From Planctomycetota bacterium (lineage in GTDB: Bacteria; Planctomycetota; UBA8742; UBA2392): a stretch of 64,000 nucleotides of DNA. The position numbers and the translations under genes were made by a program. Below are positions 52,733-60,404 of the stretch, one piece after another. Location of the stretch: contig JABARW010000029.1 in the NCBI GenBank assembly GCA_019186845.1, positions 1 through 64,000 of the forward strand. Reading direction: 5' to 3'. Under the pieces are notes generated by a model, which was given only the letters and a program-made list of their open reading frames with translations, made no database searches and was not told where the DNA came from. Position 1 is the first letter of the stretch. Every line of letters starts with the position of its first letter.

Positions 52733-53188
52733 ATGGAACCCCGCAACAGCTACTCTGCACCCCGAGGCTACAAGCCGCCGCCGCCCCCGGCCGTGGAGCG
52801 CAACCGGCCCAACGCCTACCTTGAATCCGCCGTGCTTTCGGCGCCCCGCGAGCAACTGCTGCTCATGCTCTTTGACGGCGCGCTGCGATTCATCGAAGCG
52901 GGCAAGACCCGTCTTGAGGCGCGGCAGTATCTCGAGGCCGAAAAGAGCTTCCTGAGCGCCCGAAACATCGTGACCGAGCTGATGCAGAGTCAGCAGCCCT
53001 CCATTGGCGAGGCCTATGGAGGGCTGATAGCGCTCTATCGCTTTGCCCTTGAGCGCCTGGCCCGTGCCGGCCTCGAGAAGAGCGCAACCCTGGCCGAGGA
53101 GGGCGCCAAGGTGCTCTCCGACTTGAGGGCCACCTGGGCCGAGGCCATTGCCGCCGCGAAGACCGCGCCAGCCTCAAGCGTGCTATAA
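52733..53188 (+). CDS. fliS: Flagellin chaperone FliS
   Basis: A 151-residue helical protein. A proline-rich N-terminus (RGYKPPPPPAVERN) precedes the FliS core: AYLESAVLSAPREQLLLMLFDGALRFIEAGKTRLEARQYLEAEKSFLSARNIVTELMQSQQPSIGEAYGGLIALYRFALERLARA. FliS binds flagellin before export. ATG 52733 has GGAGG 7 bases upstream, better than an ATG seven codons earlier. No other flagellar genes are nearby. Confidence 0.85.
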   Translation: MEPRNSYSAPRGYKPPPPPAVERNRPNAYLESAVLSAPREQLLLMLFDGALRFIEAGKTRLEARQYLEAEKSFLSARNIVTELMQSQQPSIGEAYGGLIALYRFALERLARAGLEKSATLAEEGAKVLSDLRATWAEAIAAAKTAPASSVL

Positions 53189-53195
53189 GGCAACT

Positions 53196-53735
53196 GTGCG
53201 CCTGTTCCTCGCCGTGGACATTCCCGATTCCCAGCGCGACGATCTGGCCCGGCTCTGCCGCGGCGTCGAGACCGCGCGCTGGACCGACCCGGCCCAGTTG
53301 CACTGCACCTTGCGATTCCTGGGTGAACTACAAGAGGGCCGCCTGCCGGAGCTGAAAGCGGCCCTGACAACAGTGCGCCGGCCAGACTTCGCCTGCCGCG
53401 TCCGCGGGGTAGGCTGCTTTCCGCCCGTCAGTGCGGGGCGCCCGGCCCGGGTGCTTTGGGCCGCACTGGAGCCGCGCGGGGAGCTGGCCGCCCTGAAACA
53501 GTCGCTGGACCAAGCCCTTGAGGCCTTTGGCCCCGACGAAGACCGGGACTTCACGCCGCACATCACCCTGGCCAGGCTCAAGAACGCGGCGCCGCAAGTC
53601 GTAGCCGGCTGGCTTCAACGCCACGCCAACTTGAGCCTGCCGGAGTTTTCCCTGCGGGACTTTGCGCTTTACGCCAGCGAACTCAAGCCTGAGGGCGCCC
53701 TGCATCAAGTGCTGGGCCGCTTTGGCGCCATGTGA
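53196..53735 (+). CDS. thpR: RNA 2',3'-cyclic phosphodiesterase (ThpR / 2'-5' RNA ligase)
   Basis: A 179-residue 2H phosphoesterase. The two catalytic HxT motifs are HCTLRFLGEL near residue 33 and HITLARLKNA near residue 120. The start is GTG 53196 (RLFLAVDIPDSQ) with AAGG upstream; the family begins with this strand. It cleaves 2',3'-cyclic phosphate ends in RNA. It overlaps none of its neighbours; a 7-base gap follows fliS. Confidence 0.9.
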   Translation: MRLFLAVDIPDSQRDDLARLCRGVETARWTDPAQLHCTLRFLGELQEGRLPELKAALTTVRRPDFACRVRGVGCFPPVSAGRPARVLWAALEPRGELAALKQSLDQALEAFGPDEDRDFTPHITLARLKNAAPQVVAGWLQRHANLSLPEFSLRDFALYASELKPEGALHQVLGRFGAM

Positions 53736-53794
53736 CGCAGCTGGACGCACTCGCGCGTGCACCCGGAGTGCCGCCAGCATAGAATCCCGCCCCC

Positions 53795-56700
53795 ATGGCG
53801 CTGATCAGCTTTCGCATTCCAGCCTTCATTCAAGACTTGGGCGGCGGCCTGCTGCTGGGCGAGGCCCTGTTCTTTCCTGAAGTCACGCGCCTTTCCGACT
53901 CCCGCCCGCGCCTGACCTCTACGCTGGGCGCCAATCTGCGCCGCATTCTCGAGCAGGAGCTGCTGCTGGACCTGCACCGGAGGCGCCAGGCCGCTCGCGT
54001 CGATGTTCGCACCATCTCCATTGAGCTTGACGCGCCGCGCGAACTGCCCCTCTGGGCCGGGCGCCTGCCCTTGAAGTTCCACGCCCTGTGCTGGAAGCAG
54101 GGCGACGCCGAGGCGGCACGCGTCCCTGCCCTGAGCATCGAGGTGCTCGCCACGGGACAGAACCTCGAGAAACTCCTGGTCTCGAGTATCCGTGCAACGC
54201 TCACGCGGCGCGGCATGGCCCAATCCCTGCGCGAGCTGGCCTTTACCCAGCGCGTCGAGTCCGTCACACCGGAGAACATCAGCGTCGTGCCTCAGCTGCG
54301 CTCGCCGCGCGACATTGCGCGAGAGGAAGAGGGCACGGCCGAGCCGCCTTCAGTGCTGGCGGAGGTGTGCACGGACCTCTGCAAGGTGCCGCCTCGTGAG
54401 GCCTGGGAGCTCAATGAGGCCGTGGCGGCACTGGCGCGGCTGGTGGGCGGTGAGCACCCGGCCAGTGTTCTGCTGGTGGGACAGGCGGGCGTAGGCAAGA
54501 CCGCGTTGTTCCATCAGCTCGTGCGCGAACGCGCCCGCCTTGCCCTCGCGGCCACGCCATTCTGGGAGACCTCGGGTTCGCGGCTGGTGGCGGGCATGAG
54601 CGGCTATGGCATGTGGCAGCAACGCTGCGATCATCTGCGCCGCGAAGCCGCGAAGACGCGCGCCGTGGTGCACCTGGGCTCCCTCTCCGAGTTGATGGAC
54701 GTGGGCAAAGCCGAGGGCATCGAACAGGGGATGGCGGGTTTCCTGCGGCCGTTCATCGCGCGCGGCGAGTTGCTCGCTGTGGTGGAAGCCACGCCCGAGC
54801 AGGTGGCCTTGATCGAACGGCAGGATCCCGCGCTGCTCAACGCCTTTACACGCCTCGAGGTTGAAGAGCCTGCACCTCCTCGCGCCCGGGCCATTCTACG
54901 GCGCGAAGCGGACTTTCTGGCGCGCCCTGCCCCGCGCCCGGCGCGGCGCAAGCGCCCCCAGGAGATACCGGAGCCCTGCTCACTTGCCGACGACGGCCTG
55001 GACAAACTCGAACGCCTGCACCGGCGCTTTGCCTCCTATTCAGCCTGGCCGGGCCGGCCCCTGCGCTTCTTGCGCAACCTGATGCGTGACGGGACTCCGG
55101 GCAGCACGCTGGCCGCGCGCGACGTGACGCTGGCCTTTGCCCGCGAATCGGGCCTGCCCCTTTCGATGCTCGATGAGGACGCTGAGCTCAAGCTCGAGGA
55201 AGTACAGCAGTTCTTCAGCGAGCGCGTGCTGGCCCAGGACCGCGCCGTCGAACTTGTGGTCGACCTTCTGGCCACGTTCAAGGCCGGCCTGTCGCGCCCC
55301 GGCCGGCCCCTGGCCAGCCTGCTCTTCATCGGCCCCACCGGCGTGGGCAAAACGGAAATGGCCCGCAGTCTGGCCGAGTATCTGTTTTCCAGTCGCTCCC
55401 GCCTTACGCGATTTGACATGAGCGAATACGCCGACCCCGCGTCTGTGCAGCGCCTGATATCGGGGCTAGGCGGCGAGGGCCTGCTGACGGCGCGCGTACG
55501 CGAGCAGCCCTTTGCAGTGATCCTGTTCGATGAGTTCGAGAAGGCCGACTCCAGCTTCTTTGACCTGCTGCTGCAGGTCCTGGGCGAAGGCCGCCTCACC
55601 GACGCAAGGGGCCGCGTCGCCGACTTCACGACCAGCGTGATCATCATGACGAGCAATCTCGGCGCCCAGGGCTTCATGCAGGGCAACCTCGGCTTTGGCA
55701 CGCGCCGCAAGAAGGCCGAGGCCCACTTCACAACCGAGGTCAGGAACTTCCTGCGGCCCGAACTGCTCAACCGCCTGGATCGCATCGTGCCTTTCATGCC
55801 CCTGGACGCGGCAGCCATCGAGCGGGTGGCAGCCCGTGAACTGGAGCTGGCCCAGCGCCGCGCCGCCGCTTCAGGCCGCCTGGAATTCCTTGCGGCACCG
55901 GGTGTGGTGGAGTTGCTGGCGAAGCTGGGCTGGCAGGAGAAATACGGCGCGCGGCCACTCAAGCGTGCCATGGAGCGCCACTTGCTCGTGCCCCTGGCCG
56001 TGGCCGTCAATGAGTCGTCAGCGCAAGGTCCTGTGCGGGCCGAGATCAGCGTCAAGGGCGATGGCCTGGCGATGGAGATCCACGCGGCCGGACGCGAGCG
56101 CGGAAAGCGGGCCGATCTCGCCCGGACCGCACTGGCCCAGGAATCCATGGACCTGCGCCGCAGTGCGCAACAGTTGCTCAAAAGTCCCGTGGTGCGGGAC
56201 CTGACCAGCGAAATCTACAACCTGGAGCGAGCCGCCCGGCAAGCACAGCGGCGCCGGCGCAAGGGCGGCCTGACGTCCGAGGAAGCAGCCAACCTCAAGC
56301 GCTTGCCGCGCTGCAAAGAGGCCCTCGGCCGGGTGGATAGCCTGCAGGAGGACGCGCGCCGGCTGGAAAGCCGCGCGCTGCTGGCCAGCTTCGGACGGCC
56401 CAGCGGCAGCCTTGATGACGCCCTGGCCCGCCTGCGCCAGGATTTTGACCGCGCCCTGCTGGGCCTCTATCACCTGCACTTTGAACAGGTGGAGTACGGC
56501 TGCCTGGCCCTCAACGGCGAGCGCCCTGCCATGCTTGCCCTGGCCCAGGCCTATATCGCCGCCCTTCGCGAACGCGGCTTTGAGGTCACGCTGTACCGCT
56601 ACGCCCAGGAGCTTTCACGCCAGGAATTCAAGCGGCTGGAGCTGGATGCGACCCACAACGCCCAGGCGCGACGCGCCCGCGTGGAGTATCACCGGCGCGT

Positions 56701-57118
56701 GCAGTTGGGAGCGGCTCTGTGCCTGCCCGTGCTTGACGAGGACCGCTTCTTCGACGAATCGCCTGAAGGAATGCCGGCCCTGGCCCTGGAAGTGCTTGGT
56801 GAGAACGCACTGCCCCTGATTCAGCTTGAAAAGGGCAAGCATCTGTTGTTGCTGGAACAGGGGACCAAACCCCTGGCCTGCCACGTCGATGTAATCGATG
56901 TCTCGCCCATGGACTATCTGCTGCCGCGGGGCGAGGCGCGCGAAAAGCTGCTGGCGCAGGACTACATCCGGCGCAAATACGACTTGCCTCTGCGCAAGCT
57001 GCTGGACCTGCGCCTGGGGCGGGTCTGGGCCTGGCCAGGCCGCGACATGCAGATGGCCCTGGGCCAGGCGCTGGCCGAGAGTTTCTCGCACGCGCTGAAA
57101 GCGCAGGTGGCCCCTTGA
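53795..57118 (+). CDS. Hsp100/Clp-like AAA+ protein 1 with release-factor-like C-terminal part
   Basis: A 1107-residue protein. A family-specific N-domain (about 1-200) without Clp_N repeats is followed by two AAA+ modules. D1: Walker A G229QAGVGKT, but the Walker B position reads VVHLGS (no DE) and the arginine-finger site is NAF instead of RRF. D2: Walker A GPTGVGKTE at 513, Walker B LFDEFEK at 578-584, intact. The D2 pore loop GYVG is replaced by GLGGEGL. From about residue 760 a C-terminal extension follows; residues ~880-1040 resemble the PCRF domain of release factors (ALEVLGENALPLIQLEKGKHLLLL), and residues 1058-1080 (IRRKYDLPLRKLLDLRLG) resemble the RF end IRTYNFPQxRVTDHR. No GGQ motif is present. 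Confidence 0.8.
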   Translation: MALISFRIPAFIQDLGGGLLLGEALFFPEVTRLSDSRPRLTSTLGANLRRILEQELLLDLHRRRQAARVDVRTISIELDAPRELPLWAGRLPLKFHALCWKQGDAEAARVPALSIEVLATGQNLEKLLVSSIRATLTRRGMAQSLRELAFTQRVESVTPENISVVPQLRSPRDIAREEEGTAEPPSVLAEVCTDLCKVPPREAWELNEAVAALARLVGGEHPASVLLVGQAGVGKTALFHQLVRERARLALAATPFWETSGSRLVAGMSGYGMWQQRCDHLRREAAKTRAVVHLGSLSELMDVGKAEGIEQGMAGFLRPFIARGELLAVVEATPEQVALIERQDPALLNAFTRLEVEEPAPPRARAILRREADFLARPAPRPARRKRPQEIPEPCSLADDGLDKLERLHRRFASYSAWPGRPLRFLRNLMRDGTPGSTLAARDVTLAFARESGLPLSMLDEDAELKLEEVQQFFSERVLAQDRAVELVVDLLATFKAGLSRPGRPLASLLFIGPTGVGKTEMARSLAEYLFSSRSRLTRFDMSEYADPASVQRLISGLGGEGLLTARVREQPFAVILFDEFEKADSSFFDLLLQVLGEGRLTDARGRVADFTTSVIIMTSNLGAQGFMQGNLGFGTRRKKAEAHFTTEVRNFLRPELLNRLDRIVPFMPLDAAAIERVAARELELAQRRAAASGRLEFLAAPGVVELLAKLGWQEKYGARPLKRAMERHLLVPLAVAVNESSAQGPVRAEISVKGDGLAMEIHAAGRERGKRADLARTALAQESMDLRRSAQQLLKSPVVRDLTSEIYNLERAARQAQRRRRKGGLTSEEAANLKRLPRCKEALGRVDSLQEDARRLESRALLASFGRPSGSLDDALARLRQDFDRALLGLYHLHFEQVEYGCLALNGERPAMLALAQAYIAALRERGFEVTLYRYAQELSRQEFKRLELDATHNAQARRARVEYHRRVQLGAALCLPVLDEDRFFDESPEGMPALALEVLGENALPLIQLEKGKHLLLLEQGTKPLACHVDVIDVSPMDYLLPRGEAREKLLAQDYIRRKYDLPLRKLLDLRLGRVWAWPGRDMQMALGQALAESFSHALKAQVAP

Positions 57119-60100
57119 AGCTCGATCTTCCGGTTTATTGCGAGAAGCAGCCGGGCGAACGTGGAGCGCCCGCCACCTATGTCGTGCGGCCCCTGTTCTT
57201 CCTGGAGCCCGAGCAAAGGCGCGACGACCTGCCACGCGCCATGACGGCCCTGGCCGCCAAACTGCGCGACATGGCCCTCGAATCCTCGCGGGGGCAGTGG
57301 CACGAGCCACTGGCCGAACTGGCCTTTGCACCCCCGCTCTCCGAAAGCCGCGTCGAAGTCAGCATCGAGCACCGCAAGCGCTCGCGCAAGCTCACCTTCT
57401 TTCTGGTGAGCTTCAAAGTCGGCGAGCAAAAGCTCTGCATGACGCCCAAGCTGCCGGACCTCTTCATTGCCGTGGCCCGGGGGGAAACTGCCGAGCAGCG
57501 GGCGGCCGAGGTGCTGGCGCGCTATTTCCGCAATCTTGAGCGCGACAGCGAAGACAGCCCCGACCCCGCCGAGTTCGCCCTGAACGGCCAGGCCTGGTTG
57601 TCCAGCCTCGAACTGCGCGTGGATACGGACCTGCTGTTCAAGCCACCCGAGCAGCAGCGGCAGGCGGCGCGCGGCGAGTTCCAGGTCAAGGGCGGCCTGG
57701 AGGAGCTTCAGCGCGTGGGACGCTGCCTTGACGCCCTTTACCCCGACGAAATCAGCCGCGCCGTGCAACGCGAGCAGGAGGTGAGCGAGCTGGCGCGGGC
57801 GCTGGACAGCGAGGAGCACCGGCCCGTGCTGCTGGTGGGGGCACCGGGCAGCGGCAAATCGGCCATCGTGCACGAGTACGTGGCGCGAAGCTGCGAGGCG
57901 CGCCGGCTGGGCCGCGTGTCGCAGTTCGGCGTGTGGCTGTTGAGTCCGCAACGTCTGATTTCGGGCATGAGTGTTGTGGGCCAGTGGGAGAACCGCCTGC
58001 ACGCCATCTTGACCGCCGCCCGCGAGCGCAAGCTGGTGCTCTACTTCGACGACCTCGTGGGGCTGTTCAAGGCGGGCCAGACCAGCCAGTCCAGGCTCAG
58101 CGTGGCCCACGTGCTCAAACCCTTCATGGAGCGGTGGGAGTTCCGCGTGCTGGGTGAGATCACGCCTGAGCAGTTACGCGTGCTCCAGGAACTGGACCGC
58201 AGTTTTGCCGACCTTTTTCACGTCATTCACGTCCAAGAACCCCACGAAGAGGGCAACCTCGCCATTCTGATTGAGGTGATGCGCGGGCTGGAGGCCCGCC
58301 ACGGCTGCCGCTTTGACACCACGGTCATCCCGGCCGTTGTCGAGCTGCAGACGCGCTATGTCCGCGACCGCAGCTTCCCCGGCAAGGGTGCCGGTTTTCT
58401 GCGGCAGCTGGCCCAGCGCCACCGCAACGCCGCCATCAGCCGCCGCGAAGTACTTGACGAATTCAAGGCTGTCAGCGGCCTGAGCGTCGAGTTCCTCGAT
58501 GAGCGCGTAAAACTCTCGCGCGACGGCGTGCTCCGTGCCCTGCAGGACGAAGTGGCCGGGCAGGACCACGCCCTGGCCCTGTTGGCGGACACAGTGGCCC
58601 TGGCCAAGGCGCGCCTCAACGATCCCGGGCGCCCCCTGGGGTCCTTTCTGTTTCTCGGACCCACAGGCGTAGGCAAGACCCAGACCGCCAAGGCCATTGC
58701 CCGCTATCTGTTTGGCGATGCCGGCCGCCTCCTGCGCTTTGACATGAATGAGTTCGCCAGCCCCTACGCCGTGTCGCGACTGGCGGGCACCTTCCGTGAG
58801 CCTGAAGGGCTCCTCACTTCGGCCGTCCGGCGCCAACCTTTTGGCGTCATCCTGTTCGATGAAATCGAGAAGTGCCACCCCGACGCCTACGACCTTCTGT
58901 TGCAGGTGCTGGGCGAAGCCCGCTTGACCGACGGTCTGGGCCGCACGGCGGACTTCGCCAACTGCCTCATCATCCTGACCAGCAACCTGGGCGTGCGCGA
59001 GGCTGGCGGCGGCCTTGGCTTTTCCGGCCACGATGACAAGGACGCGCCGGCATACATCAAGGCCGCCGAGCGCTTCTTCAGACCCGAGTTTTTCAACCGC
59101 CTCGACCACGTTGTGCCCTTCGGCCGCCTGCCCAGGCTTGAGACCAGGCGCATCGTACGCCAGCTGCTCAGTTCGCTCGTTGCGCGCGAAGGCCTGGGCC
59201 GCCGCAAATGCGTGCTGCGCGTGCCTCCGCCGGCCCTGGACCGTGTCGCCCGCCAGGGCTACCACCCCGCCCTGGGGGCCCGAGCCCTCAAGCGCGCCCT
59301 CGAGCGCGAAATCACCCAGCCCTTGGCCCGCACCGTGGCGCGCCTCAAGGGCCACAGCCCGACCCTTCTTACTCTGGCGCCCGGCCAAGACTCCCTTCAG
59401 GTCCTGGCACGCCCCCTCATGAGTGCCGCGCCCAGAGATGGAAGCCTGGCGGCTTTGGGAGAGCTCGACGCCGCCGAGGCCCACGAACTCGTGGACGATG
59501 CCCTGGAACAGGCGCGTCTGACCATGGAGAAGCTGCGCCCGCGCGAGGCAATTTCCGGGGCGCGCATCGAGCAGTCCCACCGCGCCTACTTCGCCATCAA
59601 GGCTCAGGCCGAAAAACTCAGGAAGCTGGCCGAGCGCCTCGGCCGCCACTCCCTTGAGGACAGCTCGCGCATCGGCCGGTCCTCCCGCATGGCCAGACAC
59701 ACCCGACGCCATCGCGAGCGCATGGAGTATGCCGGCCAGCGGGCATGGCGCGACTTCTGCAGTATCGAGGATGTGCGGGAGTTCCTCGTCCAGTCCCGCG
59801 AGGAAGGCCAGGAAAGCGAAGGCCAGCCCAGCGGCGCTATCCGAAACCTGCTGGGCGAAACCGCCCTGCTCCAGCTGCTGATGCGGTCCGCCCCCCGCCA
59901 GGACGGCCGCGTGGTACTTCTGTTCGAGTCCCTCAATGCCGCCCTGCCCCCGCAGTCGGCGCGCCTGGCCGCGCAGGAGGCCGAAGTGCTGCGAGAGGCT
60001 TTCGAGCTGGCGGTGCGGGAATTGGATGTCAGGGGCCTTTCGCACGCGAAGGCACTCCTCGTCGAGGGAACCCTGGCGCGCGAATTGGCTCCGCTGGAGA

Positions 60101-60402
60101 CCGGCACCCACCTGTTCATCGTCGAGGGAGAGCTGGCTCCCGTGGCAGTGACGGCCCTGCCGCTCAAGGCGCGCCAGAAGCCCGAGGCAGTTCTCAACCG
60201 CCTGCGCCTGGCTCGCAAGCGCTGGTGGACGGAGGGCGGAGAGGAGCCCTATGCGCCGGGGCCCGTGCTGCGCGTGATCCACCAGAGCGGCCAGACCCTG
60301 GACTTGCGCTCGGGCGGCATTACGCGCAGCGAGGCTGGCGTGGGGGCCCGCCGCAGCTACTTGTTGTCCGCCCTGCCTCTGGGCCACGGAGAGGAGGAAT
60401 AA
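57115..60402 (+). CDS. Hsp100/Clp-like AAA+ protein 2 with long C-terminal extension
   Basis: A 1095-residue paralogue of the preceding protein, starting at TTG 57115 inside its stop codon (TTGA overlap). N-domain of about 200 residues with PLFFLEPEQRRDDLPRAM and RVEVSIEHRKRSRKLTFFLVSF, recognisable also in protein 1 (ALFFPE). D1: Walker A G242APGSGKS, Walker B LVLYFDDL (DD, not DE), no RRF arginine fingers (DLF). D2: Walker A GPTGVGKTQ at 515, Walker B LFDEIEK at 580-586, and TSNLG sensor. GYVG pore loop replaced by TFREPEG. The C-terminal extension after about residue 750 has a helical region and a PCRF-like block (LLVEGTLARELAPLETGTHLFIV), ending with TLDLRSGGIT. Confidence 0.8.
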   Translation: MKLDLPVYCEKQPGERGAPATYVVRPLFFLEPEQRRDDLPRAMTALAAKLRDMALESSRGQWHEPLAELAFAPPLSESRVEVSIEHRKRSRKLTFFLVSFKVGEQKLCMTPKLPDLFIAVARGETAEQRAAEVLARYFRNLERDSEDSPDPAEFALNGQAWLSSLELRVDTDLLFKPPEQQRQAARGEFQVKGGLEELQRVGRCLDALYPDEISRAVQREQEVSELARALDSEEHRPVLLVGAPGSGKSAIVHEYVARSCEARRLGRVSQFGVWLLSPQRLISGMSVVGQWENRLHAILTAARERKLVLYFDDLVGLFKAGQTSQSRLSVAHVLKPFMERWEFRVLGEITPEQLRVLQELDRSFADLFHVIHVQEPHEEGNLAILIEVMRGLEARHGCRFDTTVIPAVVELQTRYVRDRSFPGKGAGFLRQLAQRHRNAAISRREVLDEFKAVSGLSVEFLDERVKLSRDGVLRALQDEVAGQDHALALLADTVALAKARLNDPGRPLGSFLFLGPTGVGKTQTAKAIARYLFGDAGRLLRFDMNEFASPYAVSRLAGTFREPEGLLTSAVRRQPFGVILFDEIEKCHPDAYDLLLQVLGEARLTDGLGRTADFANCLIILTSNLGVREAGGGLGFSGHDDKDAPAYIKAAERFFRPEFFNRLDHVVPFGRLPRLETRRIVRQLLSSLVAREGLGRRKCVLRVPPPALDRVARQGYHPALGARALKRALEREITQPLARTVARLKGHSPTLLTLAPGQDSLQVLARPLMSAAPRDGSLAALGELDAAEAHELVDDALEQARLTMEKLRPREAISGARIEQSHRAYFAIKAQAEKLRKLAERLGRHSLEDSSRIGRSSRMARHTRRHRERMEYAGQRAWRDFCSIEDVREFLVQSREEGQESEGQPSGAIRNLLGETALLQLLMRSAPRQDGRVVLLFESLNAALPPQSARLAAQEAEVLREAFELAVRELDVRGLSHAKALLVEGTLARELAPLETGTHLFIVEGELAPVAVTALPLKARQKPEAVLNRLRLARKRWWTEGGEEPYAPGPVLRVIHQSGQTLDLRSGGITRSEAGVGARRSYLLSALPLGHGEEE

Positions 60403-60404
60403 CC

